From contig JALMQS010000085.1 of the NCBI GenBank assembly GCA_024734495.1, positions 27,279,766 through 27,343,765 on the forward strand: 64,000 nt of DNA, read 5' to 3'. Positions 21,580-33,046 of this stretch are shown here, piece by piece (position 1 is the stretch's first letter; each line of letters begins with the position of its first letter). This DNA is from Forficula auricularia. Its lineage: Eukaryota; Arthropoda; Insecta; Dermaptera; Forficulidae. Below the pieces are notes generated by a model. That model saw only the letters and a program-made list of their open reading frames with translations, searched no databases and was not told the origin of the DNA. A program made the position numbers and the translations under genes.

Positions 21580-22335
21580 CAGAGATGGCGTTCAAGTCGA
21601 TCTTTTCCCTTCTTATTTACATTTAATTATATCTGTCATTTATTTTATAATTTCTAATTGTTAATAAATACATTTTTAATGACTTATTAACAAGTATTTG
21701 TATTTTATTATAAAATTTAGTGGAAATATAAGAACTGATAAATCTCGGTATGTCCATCTATAAAATAATAAATATGATCAATGTTTCTTTCCATGAAGCC
21801 AAACGTTCAATTAATATAATTAAACGAATTTTAAATTGAGAAATGTAATTACATATATATTTATTATTATCATTCTCTTCTCTGTTTTATTTATATTATT
21901 TGCCCAGATATATTGATAATAACAACAATGTCAATATAAATAAATAGTTTTATCTATATTCTTTTCAAGTATTTACAAATAATAGCTCGGGATTATTCTT
22001 ATACAAAGTTCACAAATAGCAATTAAAATATAAATTTAAATTATAATCCAACATAATATACCTAGTGAGTTTAAATTATTTATTTATTTTAACGAAGAAC
22101 AGTTTACAGGTAAGTTTAAAAGTTTAAATTATGAAATATTGTTAAAAAAAATTAATTTTCTCTTTTAAAATGAATTTCAGATTTCTAGAGAATTTCTCCA
22201 ACCTGAATATTTCGGCATCTGCTTCAGAAACTCTTTAGGCTCATTAAAAAAGCCGAAGGAATTGCCAGCCCTATTCTCCTAACCTTCAACATCTAGAGAA
22301 TAATTTTGTTGTAAATGTGTTGGTTCAATTGGTTT
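21580..22335 (+). repeat. Dispersed repeat shared with 33640-34170
   Basis: Both copies contain GAGATGGCGTTCAAGTCG (or GAGATGGCGCTTAAGTCGAC) near the start and a TTTATATTTCAGATTT(C/G) segment near the end, with an AT-rich middle and similar spacing. No coding capacity is seen; the class is unknown. Confidence 0.5.
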
Positions 22336-24437
22336 AATATTTCTATTTTTGAATAATTCACATTTATTACTCGGTACGCCCGGGAGGCAGCCGGTGTCTG
22401 CCCATTCGGGGGGCCTTCTATTGGATTCACTCAACAAAAATTGTTTACTTGTTTAACCCACTATAATTTAAAAACCAAAAGTCATAGAAAGTTCATTCTT
22501 GTGCTAAAAATCTTCTATTCAAAATGAAGAGAACTCTTGTGATTTTGGGCTTTCTCATAGTCCCCGCAAGGGGGTGGGGGGTTCTAAGTGCACCTGTGGG
22601 TCCCGGGCCTGGACGTGACATGTTTTTTAAGTGGGTATGTTAAAAAAAAATGCGTAGGGTGACCAACTTTTCCACTTCCTAAAAAAACACATACTTATTC
22701 TATAATAATGGGCCCGCTTCAGATTTTGGCCTCCGGGCCCAAAATTTCATGTGATTTTAGGCTTTCTTTCTTCCTGTTAAAAATATTCAATTGCTTGATG
22801 CGAAGCCCGCCAATTGACTAAGTCAAAAAAATTAAAAAATTAGTTTTTTTCATATTTTATGTTCCATCTATTTAAAAAGTACAGTAATAAGTTGTCCGTT
22901 TTGAAATATCGGATAAAATTGAACCGTTAAGTGGATTTCTAGTTGTCTCATTATACAGAATTCGAATCTTGTATATTTTATAAAACTTTAAATATCTCGA
23001 AACTAACAATCAATGACTTAGACCACTTTCAAAATTATAGGCACATATGGTATATACCACATAGATTAATAACTTATTTTTTTATTAACTCACCCAATAG
23101 AAACTATGATTAAAATTGTTCTGTAAATCTACTCTATAAATTGAAAAAATCCTCATTACGATTGGATAAGTGGTTGAGCTAAGCCGGGCCCAAAAAAACC
23201 CTTTTTCCATCTTTACATATTATATAGATTCAAAAAATTATATTTTCTTGGTATTTTAAACCATTTTTATAGCAAAAATAATAAAAAACAAACAATCTAA
23301 CAGGTGTATTTTGAATTACCATTTAATACATTTATTATTATTATTTTAAAACCCTCAAATAGCTTATTACAAAAAAAATTTCAAACTTAATTAAAGATAT
23401 TTTTAATATCAAAGGTTTCTATCGAAACACTTAAAAAGTAGTGAAAAAGTTTACCGTTTATCTTCGATTTATACACAAACTAGAAAAATTAATTAGAAGC
23501 ATTATCTTTTGGAAACAGACTTGTAGAATTCAATGGTAAATTGATGGAAACGCATCCATTAATAATGTTTAAATTCCGAATAAAATAATTAAATTTGAAC
23601 GTAATTTTCATATTCTTAAAAAAAAACCGTCCTTTCGAAAGACTTTCCATTCTTCTTTCAGATGAAAGAGTCAACGACGGAAACGCCGTTTTATTTCCTT
23701 TAACATTGCTTTCGCTTGACAAGTGTTGAATTGATGGGTTCAACATGAAACAAGAAAGAGGTTCTGTCGTTGACCTCTTTTAGACGGAAGAAGGAAGGGA
23801 AAATCCTACGAAACGTCGCGTCTGTTTTTTAAGAGGATGAAAAAGACCTTTCAATCTCAATTTGTGACTTGAACATTATTCTTGGGCTGCTTTTAAGTAC
23901 ATCAATTCACTATTTAATTAATTAGAATGTCAGGAAATAAATTTTGAATAGTTTATTAAGGAAAGCGCAGTGTCTTGAAAAAGTTTTCACTTTTTCATCC
24001 TACTAAAATTAAATTCAATTATTATATTATTCTTTTTTACAAAGTTAAAGGTTCTTTGATTTTCTTAGTTAGAAAATTCTGTTTTTGATATTCGATAGAG
24101 ACCTTTTCTTTCTATTATATTTTGAGATTCATTATTATTATTATTATTAATACTAATTCTAATTGAGAGACAATTTCATTTATTTACTCATTTAAATCAT
24201 TTTTATCTAATGGTAAAATTTCAATTTTTCTAACCTTTTATGGAATATTGACCCTATATAGGGCCTAACTGGTTGAATCTTCCACGAGGATCTTCCATCA
24301 ACAGCGACAACGTCTTCCTGCCATTTCTGCTCATCATTATCAACTATTTCTCCTGCTCTAAACCAATTAACGCAGGTAATTTCCTATTCATTGGTGCAAA
24401 TTTATTCTGGGACATTTAAAAAAATAATAATATTATG
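22336..24437. other. Long stretch without recognisable gene
   Basis: AT-rich sequence with two GC-richer patches (22375-22430 and 22560-22745). The minus-strand open frame at 23489-23746 has no recognisable motif and biased composition; I do not support it as a gene. A small hairpin (AAAGAGGT/ACCTCTTT) is at about 23755-23780. Confidence 0.45.
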
Positions 24438-24543
24438 CAGGGTGTCTCAAAAGAAAGTTTATATTTAGTGGATCGATTAAAAAAAAAGTTAGCCATCTAT
24501 CAAAAAAATGTTTATTAATTATTAAAGTACACAATTTGGGAAT

Positions 24544-24985
24544 TTATTTCTTAAAAATAATATTGCCCAAATATAAACTCTCGCGTTTGCGGCACTCATT
24601 TAATCGAACAGTAACATTTCTTATGGCGGCTCGACAGGTAGACTCCGTGACGCGTGACGAATATTTTCTTTCAAATGTGCCTGGGAAGTCGGTTTATTGG
24701 CGTAAACTTTGGATTGGAGATAACCCCTCAGGAAAAAGTCCATAGGGGTTAAATCAAGGACTGCATGGAGGCCTATTTATGTCACCTCTCCTGGAGATCA
24801 AATTGCCAGTGAAAATTTCACCAACTCGTGGCAGAGACGTATTGGACGTGCGTGACGTTGCTCCATCCTGCTGCAACCATGTTATATTTGGTTATAGCCA
24901 GCAAAGTTTTGATCTTCTGTTCGCATTGAATGCACTTGCGCGCTTCCGAATTGAAAGGTTCCGATCGTCACGAACAGACTGATTA
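24544..24985 (-). pseudogene. Mariner-type (IS630-Tc1-mariner) transposase, internally deleted
   Basis: On the minus strand, ERVNQSVRDDRNLSIRKRAS...NRRS (the start of the helix-turn-helix) runs directly into TWLQQDGATSRT with the second catalytic Asp, then NLISRRGD. After a frame change come DLTPMDFFLRGYLQSKVY (third catalytic acidic residue region), a KENIRHASR helix, and NECRKRESLYLGNIIFKK before the stop at 24544. The segment between the helix-turn-helix and the DD region, including the first catalytic Asp, is deleted. There are at least two frame changes. A GGGTGTCTCAAAAG at 24440 may be its terminal repeat. This is a dead cut-and-paste transposon. Confidence 0.85.
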
Positions 24986-25325
24986 ACACGCTCCACAAAA
25001 TGTGTTTTCAGAGTTTTTCAAAATCTCTTAAATCAGAAAAGATATCGATATGGGTTTAGTTTAGAAAGGTGGAGCATTGAAATACAAAAAAAAAAAATAT
25101 TTGAGTATTTTGCTCTATTTGTCCTCGATAGGGAGATATAGTCATTTTGGGGTAAATTTTTGAAATTTTTAAAGTGCTCTATCTCCTCGAATTTTTAAGT
25201 TTTAGCATTCAAATTTGGAACATAAGTTTAGTAATGCTAAATCTTCTCTTATTTTTTTTGAAATTTGACCTCTGAACTGAAAAAAGGGGGATTTTTGATT
25301 TTGTGGTCTATCCAGCTTCATATCT
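24986..25325. other. AT-rich DNA without recognisable gene
   Basis: Nothing supported here. The last part may already belong to the adjoining Helitron fragment. Confidence 0.45.
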
Positions 25326-25334
25326 TTTTTGCCC

Positions 25335-25476
25335 TTGTCAACCAAATTTTCTATACATAATCTGTGGGCCTCTAGGGATCTAGAAATGCAAAAACTGGGT
25401 ACGGCGGGGGGTGGGGTGCAAGGGCCTTGTGGTGGGTGCGGAGGTGGAATGGGGTTGGGGGTCCAGGGGGCGTATC
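25335..25476 (+). mobile_element. Helitron family A fragment
   Basis: Matches the internal segment of the full copies (CCAAATTTT, CATACATAATCTGTGGGCCT, CTAGAAATGCAAAAACTGGG) and the G-rich tract up to GTCCAGGGGGCGT. The 3' hairpin and CTAG end are missing, so the copy is truncated. Confidence 0.75.
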
Positions 25477-25979
25477 TTTATTATCAAAATAGTTTGAGCC
25501 GTTTGAGAGAAATTTCGAAAAAACGAAGCAAAAAAAAAGCATCTTTTTTTTAACGCTTGACCAAACTCTGTATGGTAAAGTAAAAATTAATATATAATAA
25601 CAATTCAAAAATTTATTTATTAGTTTTCTATGTTGCTGTCCAAAGAGAAAAATATGCATGTACATATATTATATTATTTAAATTAGAAAAAAAATAACTA
25701 CATTTTAATTATAATAAGTTGCATAAAATATTACATATAAATATTTTTATTTATTTATTTTTTTAGAATTTGAAAGCGATGAAAAATTTCACGTTAAAAC
25801 AAACTGAGAAGATGAACAAAATGATTCCAGCAAGAGAGGTAATTTTTTAAAAACATTTATTTTATTTATTTCTTTTAATTTAATTTCCAAAAATCAAAAT
25901 CGATTAATATGTACATATGGTTGAATTTTTATTTTTTCATAGTTAAATATACTGAATCCCATGAATCATTTACTGTTTT

Positions 25980-26112
25980 GTTGGAGATCGTGGCTGAGAT
26001 GATATTCAGTGGGTTGAAGGAGTTTGATCAGCCAAAGCACCAAGGATGCACCGGGTACAATAAAATTCCCAGAGTAAAACGTTTCGGCCTACATTTATCG
26101 GACCATCTTCAG
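25980..26112 (-). repeat. Hammerhead-like repeat (family H), copy 1
   Basis: The minus strand carries CTGAAGA (26106-26112), a stem II in which GGTC pairs with GGCC, and GAAACGTTTT. Flanks match the reverse complement of 61731-61840 (GATCAGCCAAAG, GGATGCAC, AATAAAATTCCCAG and others). The cleavage triplet is not evident, so this is a family member with a hammerhead-like core and not a proven ribozyme. Confidence 0.55.
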
Positions 26113-26164
26113 TTTATTGGGCTACAGAAATAGATAAATCGTTGTTAACATTCTTATCATTAAA

Positions 26165-26450
26165 TTGAAAGTTTTTGTGCCGAGGGTAGTAGAATTTTTA
26201 TATATTGAAGGAGACAATAAAAGAGTGTGTCTTCTGCTGGAATTATAAATTTTATTTATTTATAACGAGACTATAGTTTCGAGGGCTTTGCCCTCTTCAT
26301 CAGTCTATTACAATTGATTCACAGGAATTAATGTATGAATGGAAATTTCCAAGCAAAGCATTCGAAACTATAGTTTTTTTATAAATAAAATTTATAATTT
26401 CAAGCAGAAGACACACTCTTTTATTGTCTCCTTCTATTCTTATCATTATT
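26165..26450. mobile_element. Hammerhead-bearing inverted-repeat element (family G)
   Basis: Inverted arms at about 26207-26280 and 26362-26444 share GGAGACAATAAAAGAGTGTG, TCTTCTGCT and AATTATAAATTTTAT. The left edge has GCCGAGGGTAGTAGAATTTT, also found at 49203, 39625 (inverted), 44761 and 52674. The left arm holds a complete hammerhead core; the right arm keeps only the GAAACTATAGT half. No coding region. Confidence 0.7.
26258..26312 (-). ncRNA. Hammerhead ribozyme, canonical core
   Basis: Minus strand, core 26303-26269: CTGATGA; stem II of 6 bp (GAGGGC/GCCCTC) with an AAA loop; GAAAC; a TATA loop; GTC. All invariant hammerhead positions are present and the GTC gives a standard cleavage triplet. 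Stem III is two base pairs, as in the minimal hammerheads of Penelope-like and other retroelements. Next to the core only two or so stem I pairs are obvious. Self-cleavage is expected from the family but is not shown here; minimal types often need a dimeric form. Confidence 0.8.
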
Positions 26451-26814
26451 ATCTCAATTTAAATTCTTAATAGGTTGGTTTTTTAACTTACAATTATACA
26501 CATATTGCCATAAGCACCTGCGATTGAACATAGTTTTGTCAACAATAAGAAATTTAACTTGATATATTTATTATTGTGCTTGCCCCCAAAAGGTTTAGAG
26601 TTAAGTGATTTTATACAAATTTTATTATATGGTATATAAAAATCAAATGATTCTTATTAGAGATCATTTTTAATCTCATTATCATTTATTTATATTCAAA
26701 TGGGCCATATTAGGTTTAATTTCTATAGGTACTTTCATTATATATTTTTTTGCTTCCTGTTTTTCCATTTTTCATTATTTACTTTATTTTATGTAGACAT
26801 TTTTTAATTTTCAA
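26451..26814. other. AT-rich flank left of the MULE
   Basis: Contains at 26515-26600 a segment (TTTTGTCAACAATAAGAAAT) also present near 60385 and, inverted, near 61670; it belongs to the family H repeat. Otherwise no gene. Confidence 0.5.
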
Positions 26815-26828
26815 TTTAATAAAGGATG

Positions 26829-26965
26829 TGGCTATTTATACATACAGCGTATTCATGTATACGCAATTGGCTATTTATACATACAGTATGTATACGCAAT
26901 TGACTATTTATACATACAGTATGTATACGCACTGGCTATTTATACATACAATATGTATAAGAAAT
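26829..26965. repeat. Left MULE terminal repeat: four tandem units of about 34 bp
   Basis: Each unit contains GGCTATTTATACATAC (one has GACTATTT) and then a palindromic ACAGTATGTATACGC-like segment. Units near the inside differ slightly (ATATGTATAAGAAATT), and the same variant is innermost on the right side, so the two ends are mirror images in unit order. Confidence 0.85.
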
Positions 26966-27269
26966 TATTATTTATGGTTACGTATAACGTACTAACTAAC
27001 CAAAAAGTTTATTGATATTAATATTTTAATAAAAACTACATAATTATAGAAAAATATTGTTTTATTTATTGTTTATTGTTACAATATACTTGGGTATTTA
27101 TTTTATTTTTTATTTCGTGTTTTAATTTGCTTCTTGTAAAAACTATTTATTTTATTTTTTATTTCGTTTTAATTTGCTTCTTGTAAAACTGAATCTGTTT
27201 AGTTTTTTCGGACTTAATTTTGTTTTAAATTTTAGGTTTTCATTTGATTGATGATTTGTATCGGATTCG

Positions 27270-29348
27270 TTCTGACTCTCTTTCAGTACCAACTAAGCTA
27301 TCCTGGCAACTTCCAGCTTCAACTAAGTTACTTGTCTCAAATTCTATTGAACTAATTGTAGGTTCACTATACTCATTCTCAAACAGAGAAAACCCCATTT
27401 CTAGCATTTTTTTCAATTAATTTTAGTTCGTCTATATATTTGTTAAAGGTTGTAGTTCCATAATTTGATAAAATATCTGCGATATTTTTTGTTACTTCGT
27501 CAGTGCTGTATTGAATTTTTCTCGATCCGATAATACTTTTTGACAACCATCGAATTCATCCTTGTCTATATCATCAATGTCTACGTCATTCGTGTCTTCA
27601 TCATCGATATCCATATTCATAATACTTTCTGTATTTCCAACTGGAAGTAATGTATCTTGGATGGAAACATGTTTTTGAAAAAATATCTAAGTTATTGTAT
27701 TTTTAACATAAAAATATGCTCAAGCATGGTGCACTGAAAGAGTTCCAAAATGTACATGAACATGCTTCCAGCGACGTATTATAAATCTTCGATATTCCAG
27801 TCTCAAGATTTTCCTCAATGCCATTAGCCATTACTTTTGCTTTTAGATTCTAAAGTTTTAAACAATTTTAATTGTTTATGAAATAATTTCATTCCAGTCT
27901 CTGTGAGAACTTCGGAACATACTTCCAGCAATTTTCTTATTTCATTATCGTTATCCATAATTTTAAAAACTTTTTGTTTATTTTTGGCTAATTTATTCTT
28001 TATTCTTGAATCAATAAAGTCTATAAGATCTTTAATACATAAATAAATTGTCGGCAAACTATGATATTTAGTTTGTATGTATTGCTTAAGAGTCCAAAAT
28101 GATCGTTCAATTCTGTTTGTTGTCGTATCTCCCATTAGTGGCAAATGTTTTCTAAAATAATGTACCCACATTTCTTTACAGCTGTCCCAATTTTTAAGAA
28201 ATTGCTCTTCAAGAGTCACGTATTTATCTTTTGTTCCTGCAAAAACTTTTACAGACTTGCAAATGTCCAGGAATTTCTTTTTCTGCTCTTCGTATTCTTT
28301 ATATGATTGAGCATATAAACATTTCTTGAACGCATCCAATATTTTGTTTTTTTCATCAATTTGTTTATTGTAGGCAGTAGAAACTAGCCTTTAATGTATT
28401 TAATGACATGAAATTTACAAAGTAAAACGGTTGCACTAGAAAAAATGTCTCTGATAGCTTTTATTTCGATGAAATCTTTGTCAATTAAAAAAACGGATGG
28501 GTGGGTCTTACAAATTTTTTTAAATTCATTCATACAATGTATGAATGCGGAATATGTTTCTTTAGCAATAAATCCTATAGCTGCAAATTCTGATTTGTCG
28601 GTTATGCTAGAATAGTAGCAAAATCCCAAACTTTATAATTTTCGACATTAAATCCAAAGGAAACATCTATTTGTATCACTGGACACTGAGATTTATTATA
28701 ATTTAGAACCATCGCCGAAGAGGCTACAAATAATGATTCTACTTCTTCTGCATCTTTTTGTATAGCGTATATACCACCATTTTCTTCGATTTCCGCTAAG
28801 AATTCCATTAAATGATTTTGGTCCACTTCGGTACATGAAGGAAAAAAGTTTGTTTCGAAAATTTTGTATATCCTTTCATAAACTGTTTCCCACTTTTTTA
28901 CTTAAAACTGCAGCAACCATTCCATCTTTGGCGCTAGACAAGATTAAATCTGGTTGCTTTCGTTTCGTAATCATTTTCATTCATAATTTTGGCTTTGGCT
29001 GCAATTACTATATTCTTCTTTGCCAACGGTATGATTGTGATTTAGTAATAGTTTTGTTAATTTCCATTTTTCATTTTTGCTTTTATAAAAATTAATTTGA
29101 GCTTTACAATTCTTGTAGTAATGTTGATTCTCGACGTTTTCCCAGAAACATTGAATTTTGCTTAATACCATGACAACATTTGTACAGCACTTGTTTCTGA
29201 GACCGTGTTCTAATAACAAATGGATGATAATGCTCTTTACAAATACATTAACAGTCTTTGATAACTGTTCATAATCATTAAAATGTTGACCAACATTTAA
29301 AGTATGTTCACTAACATTGTTGTCATTAACGGACATTTGTTCTGTCAT
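27270..29348 (-). pseudogene. MULE transposase-like gene with SWIM finger, several stops and frameshifts
   Basis: In order on the minus strand: an N-terminal part (29348-28977) with TKLLLNHNHTV, like the FAR1/WRKY-GCM1-type DNA-binding domain of MULEs (C...H-N-H pattern). A stop is at 28977-28979 and the same frame resumes. Then VIQIDVSFGFNVENYKV (first catalytic Asp) ends in a frameshift near 28615. Next come PSVFLIDKDFIEIKAI (second Asp) and VLLCKFHVIKYIKG, then a further frame change near 28385. The last large frame (28339-27824) has TTNRIERSFWTLKQ with the conserved Glu. Beyond its stop, CSCTFWNSFSAPC is the start of a SWIM zinc finger whose HIF part is displaced by a two-base shift near 27728. 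Domain order matches MULE transposases and the ZSWIM-type host proteins derived from them; the transposon termini favour a dead MULE. Confidence 0.8.
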
Positions 29349-29742
29349 CTAAAAGTGAGGTTAGAATATTAAAAAAATATAATTAATTTAAAAAAATCAG
29401 CTAATACCTTGCAACACTTTTATAGAATAAGTCATTCACAATTTAGCACTTCGATTATCTATTCAATGTACATATGTATAAAATGGTAATTATCTTGACT
29501 TGAATCACTTGAATGGTTTCAATTATTAGTACCGGTGCACACGGGCGTCAAAAGTAAGCTAACCGCGCGCGTCGATTTGCAGCAGATAGGTAGAGAGACA
29601 TTGGCGTTTATGGTGGGGAAGCAAGAAGAAGAAGAAGGGGCACTTTAATGGATATAGTGGAGGCAAACATTTTAGTTGAGGATGGCATTCATAGATGGTC
29701 ACAATCAATATTCTACTTTTCTATCTGCGTTATACGCAACTA

Positions 29743-29919
29743 TAAATAGCCAATTTCTTATACATATTGTATGTATAAATAGCCAATTTCTTATACATAT
29801 TGTATGTATAAATAGCCAATTGCGTATACATACTCGTATGTAATAGCCAATTGCGTATACATACTGTATGTATAAATAGCCAATTGCGTATACATACTGT
29901 ATGTATAAATAGCCATATC
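29743..29919. repeat. Right MULE terminal repeat: five tandem units of about 34 bp
   Basis: Reverse complement of the left array, with one more unit. Units are ATAAATAGCCAATTGCGTAT plus a TACATACTGTATG palindrome; the two innermost units have AATTTCTTATACATATTG. Confidence 0.85.
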
Positions 29920-30203
29920 CTTTAATAAAACTCCAACAAACCATTCTTCGATCCTAATCAAGAGAATAGTTCACAGCTCAGATCACACAAGATAGATATA
30001 TTGGACAACCCTATGCAATCTCTTTTAAAATTGACTGCTTTGTCTCGAGCTATTTTTTTTATATATTATTATAACATTTCGACTATACTTGGATCTTTTT
30101 TTACTTTTATTAATTATTGTTAGAGTTCGTGGCTGTGATGATCTGATGAAACTGTATTCGATGAAGGAGGAGGATCAGCCAAAGATGGAATCACTGGGTT
30201 CAA

Positions 30204-30241
30204 TAAAACGTTTCGGCCTGAATTTATTTGGCCATCTTCAG
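30204..30241 (-). ncRNA. Hammerhead-like motif, left arm of the 30154-31200 element
   Basis: Minus strand: CTGAAGA, stem II GGCC/GGCC with an 11-base loop, GAAAC. The CTGANGA and GAAA cores are exact, but the expected NUH after stem III is not evident because GAAAC runs straight into GTTTTATTG. Activity is doubtful. Confidence 0.45.
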
Positions 30242-31098
30242 TTAATTAGGCTGCAAAATTTACAAATAGATGTTAATTGATATATTTTATATAAAAATTA
30301 CAAGTTGACCAAGTTGGTTGTTTAAACTTACAGTTATACACAAAATGCGGTACACATATGTGATCGAACCAAGCCTTGTCAAAAATAAAAATTTTTATCT
30401 TCATGTAAATTTATTTATAAGGTGCCTGGACCCAAAAGTGTCAGAATGAAAGTAATGAGTTTATATAAATTTTTTTTTCTCTAGGGGTTGGATCTTTATT
30501 ATTAAATAAAAATTGAATATTGTCTATATTTTTGTGGGCAATGTTTACGTTGTAAATTTTAAAAAGTTTTCTTATTTTTTCGGATATGTCGGGAATATAA
30601 GTAACAGAATAGTATTATCCGACTTGGTTATTTCAATTACTATTATTATTATTATTTGTTAAGATGTTAACATTGTTATTTATATTATTTTGTTTAGTTG
30701 AGAATTCTCTGATTGTCCTATTAATAATTTGATTGAATGGAAGGAATGCATGTGAATTTAAACGTAATTAAATTCTAATTTGGACTTTTGATTGTAAATA
30801 AATAATGATGAGATTTATGACGGCCTCCCATAAGGGTCAAATATTTAATTATAATATAATATAGAAAAAAATTTATATAAACTGATTACTTTCATTCTGA
30901 CACTTTTGGGTCCAGGCACCTTATAAATAAATTTACATGAAGATAAAAAATTTTATTTTTGACAAGGCTTGGTTCGATCACATATGTGTACCGCATTTTG
31001 TGTATAACTGTAAGTTTAAACAACCAACTTATCAACTTGTACTTTTTATATAAAATATATCAATTAACATCTATTTGTAAATTTTGCAGCCTAATTAA

Positions 31099-31136
31099 CT
31101 GAAGATGGCCAAATAAATTCAGGCCGAAACGTTTTA
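31099..31136 (+). ncRNA. Hammerhead-like motif, right arm of the 30154-31200 element
   Basis: Mirror image of the motif at 30204-30241, identical over the core: CTGAAGA, GGCC/GGCC stem II, GAAAC. Confidence 0.45.
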
Positions 31137-31255
31137 TTAAAGGTGTTTTATTGAACCCAGTGATTCCATCTTTGGCTGATCCTCCTCCTTCATCGAATAC
31201 ACTTTTATTAATTATTTATTCAGATGATTGTCGCTGTTCAATTGTACTCTTCTAA

Positions 31256-31368
31256 GGGCCGGGTGTATGTCGCAAAGTAAATGCTTTTTACCACTAACAC
31301 AGGGTAGATGGTAAATGGAGGGATTGGGATGGCCAATCAGATGACAGGCACTGTCATACAACCGGCCC
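31256..31368. mobile_element. MITE with TAA target duplication (PIF/Harbinger-type), copy 1
   Basis: Terminal inverted repeats GGGCCGG...CCGGCCC are flanked by TAA on both sides (31253-31255, 31369-31371). The interior shares GTATGTCGCAAAGTAAATGC and TTTTTACCACTAAC with the copy at 43391-43536. A 3-bp TWA duplication is typical of PIF/Harbinger elements. This copy has lost most of the right palindrome half. Confidence 0.75.
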
Positions 31369-31371
31369 TAA

Positions 31372-32307
31372 GGGATCTCTTTTGTGTTCTGAATATCGTT
31401 CTTGGAAGAATCTGCCATCGAGAGGCCCCGTATATTGGCATATACTATATACATATAGACAGTTGTGTACCCGTGTGTTTTTTATTACCAGATTTATTTC
31501 TTCAGCCCCTGTTAACTGTTGCATATACTCACACTGCACTCTGTTTATAATATATGTGCCAATAACTGTTAGAGCTATTAAGGGGCAGGGCCACTGGGAT
31601 AATCCCCAAGTCCCGATATTTGATCAGGCCCTGAGAATGCCATCGCCCACCTGCAAACATTTTGATGACAACTGTTGTATACCAGATATAGCTATGAATT
31701 TAAAACAAACAAGGAAATAAATATTGGGCTGAGTCTAAGTACGAAGAAGCCGAACCCATTAATACCGATTCTAACATGGGCTGGAATAAATTAGATATTA
31801 ATAATTGCTCAAACGAAAATTTGAGATGATGAATTACATTTCTTGAGTGTGTAGAATAAATAGCCATAAATTTATCGAGATTAACTTTTAATTGATTTTA
31901 CTTTATCGATTTCACAGGAAGCGTTTATCCAAACACCAGAAGTAAATCCTTTGAATAAATAACTTGAAGGAACAAGTGAAAGAAAAAACCTTCCATCTGC
32001 CAATAGACAAATAATTGATTAGCAAGCCACAGGGAGCAGAAAACTTCAATGATCCACCCAAAGACTAAACCTGTAATCAGCAAGTCTACAGGTAAACATT
32101 AATTTTCTAATACTCTCTAATAGAATGAGCCAAATGTTTAATGTTTATTATCCTTTAAAAAATGTTTTTGCTTTGAATCGTGTTCTATTTGAGATAAAAT
32201 CAAATTGAAAGTCAAAGAGGAAGCTGATTAACACATCCTCCAAAATTATTTTCCGATTTTATTCATTTTTTTTTCATTTAATCGGAAAACCTGCATCTAT
32301 AAAACTA
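31372..32307. other. Region without recognisable gene
   Basis: Slightly GC-richer from 31380 to 31700, but the overlapping open frames there lack recognisable motifs. AT-rich after that. Confidence 0.4.
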
Positions 32308-32309
32308 AA

Positions 32310-33046
32310 CATCTAATACCCTGAAAATGTGTGACAGCCTATCCATGTTGGGCGTCTCTGTCGCATCTGACCTGTCTTGGAATGAACACATCTCCTCTGT
32401 GGCGAAATCTGCAGCAAGGAAGATTGGCTTCTTATTCAGGTCCAAGCGATTTTACAAACCCCCACAACTTCTCACCATCTACAAAGCCCAAATCCGCCCC
32501 TTAACTGAATACGGCTCTCTTCTGTGGAGAGGAGCCTCAAAATATTCTCTTGCTACCCCGATGCAATTCAGAAACGAGCCGTCAGGCTAATTGACGATTC
32601 TACCCTCACCGACTCCTCGACTCGCTGGCCTACTCGAAGAGATGTCTCTGCCCTTTCCCTTTTCTATAGATACTATCACGGCAGGTGCTCTGATGAGATA
32701 AAATCAATCATTCCCCCAAAGCATGCTTTGCACGCAGCACACGTTTTGCCGACTCCCAACACTCTTCGCGGTCAAATTGGAAAAGTGCCGGACCACTTCA
32801 TTCGCGAATACATATATCCCCATGGACTTCAAGGAACTGGAACTCTCTCCCAGCCTCTATCTTTCCCAGCACCTATGATCTTCAAACCTTCAAAACCAGG
32901 GTGCATAGACACCTACGTCTACACCCTCTCACTTAATCAACTTTCCCTTCTCTTCGGTAATGCAAGGGTCTTTCGAGATCCATAGTGGTTGCATCTTTAC
33001 TGGTGCACCCCTTCTTGCATTCGATTGCATTAAAAAAAAAAAAAAA
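32310..33046 (+). pseudogene. CR1/Jockey-like non-LTR retrotransposon 3' fragment, copy 1
   Basis: The frame from 32327 encodes MCDSLSMLGVSVASDLSWNEH, SAARKIGFLFRS and YKAQIRPLTEYGSLLWRGAS, then switches frame near 32570 and continues IQKRAVRLIDD to the C-terminal segment of the same protein as the copy at 60450-61640. The catalytic YADD region is missing (5' truncation at about 32308). The 3' end has a duplicated TTGCATTCGATTGCATT followed by an A-run (33032-33046), consistent with retrotransposition. Confidence 0.8.

Larger units (their letters stand above)
26824..29920 (-). mobile_element. Mutator-like element (MULE) with tandem-repeat terminal inverted repeats
   Basis: The element starts GGATGTGGC and ends GCCATATCC. 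It is flanked by identical 9-base repeats TTTAATAAA at 26815-26823 and 29921-29929; a 9-bp target duplication is the MULE hallmark. Its inverted ends are built from tandem units of about 34 bp (GGCTATTTATACATAC, AGTATGTATACGCAATT): four on the left (26829-26965) and five on the right (about 29745-29919). The interior encodes a decayed MULE-type transposase on the minus strand. Confidence 0.9.
30154..31200. mobile_element. Long inverted-repeat element with hammerhead-like motifs (family H)
   Basis: Arms of about 325-335 bp (30154-30478 and 30867-31200) are near-perfect inverted copies around a unique AT-rich centre of about 390 bp. Each arm carries a CTGAAGATGGCC...GGCCGAAACG motif, so the left one reads on the minus strand and the right one on the plus strand, both outwards. 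The right arm has a 14-base insertion after GAAACGTTTTATT relative to the left. Part of the same family lies at 59500-59720. No coding region; the element resembles terminal repeats of a retroelement joined tail to tail. Confidence 0.75.

Noticed and set aside
23489..23746. 85-codon minus-strand frame
   Set aside because: No recognisable domain and no second copy; not distinguishable from chance.
28835..29095. Plus-strand 86-codon frame
   Set aside because: Antisense shadow of the MULE transposase coding region.
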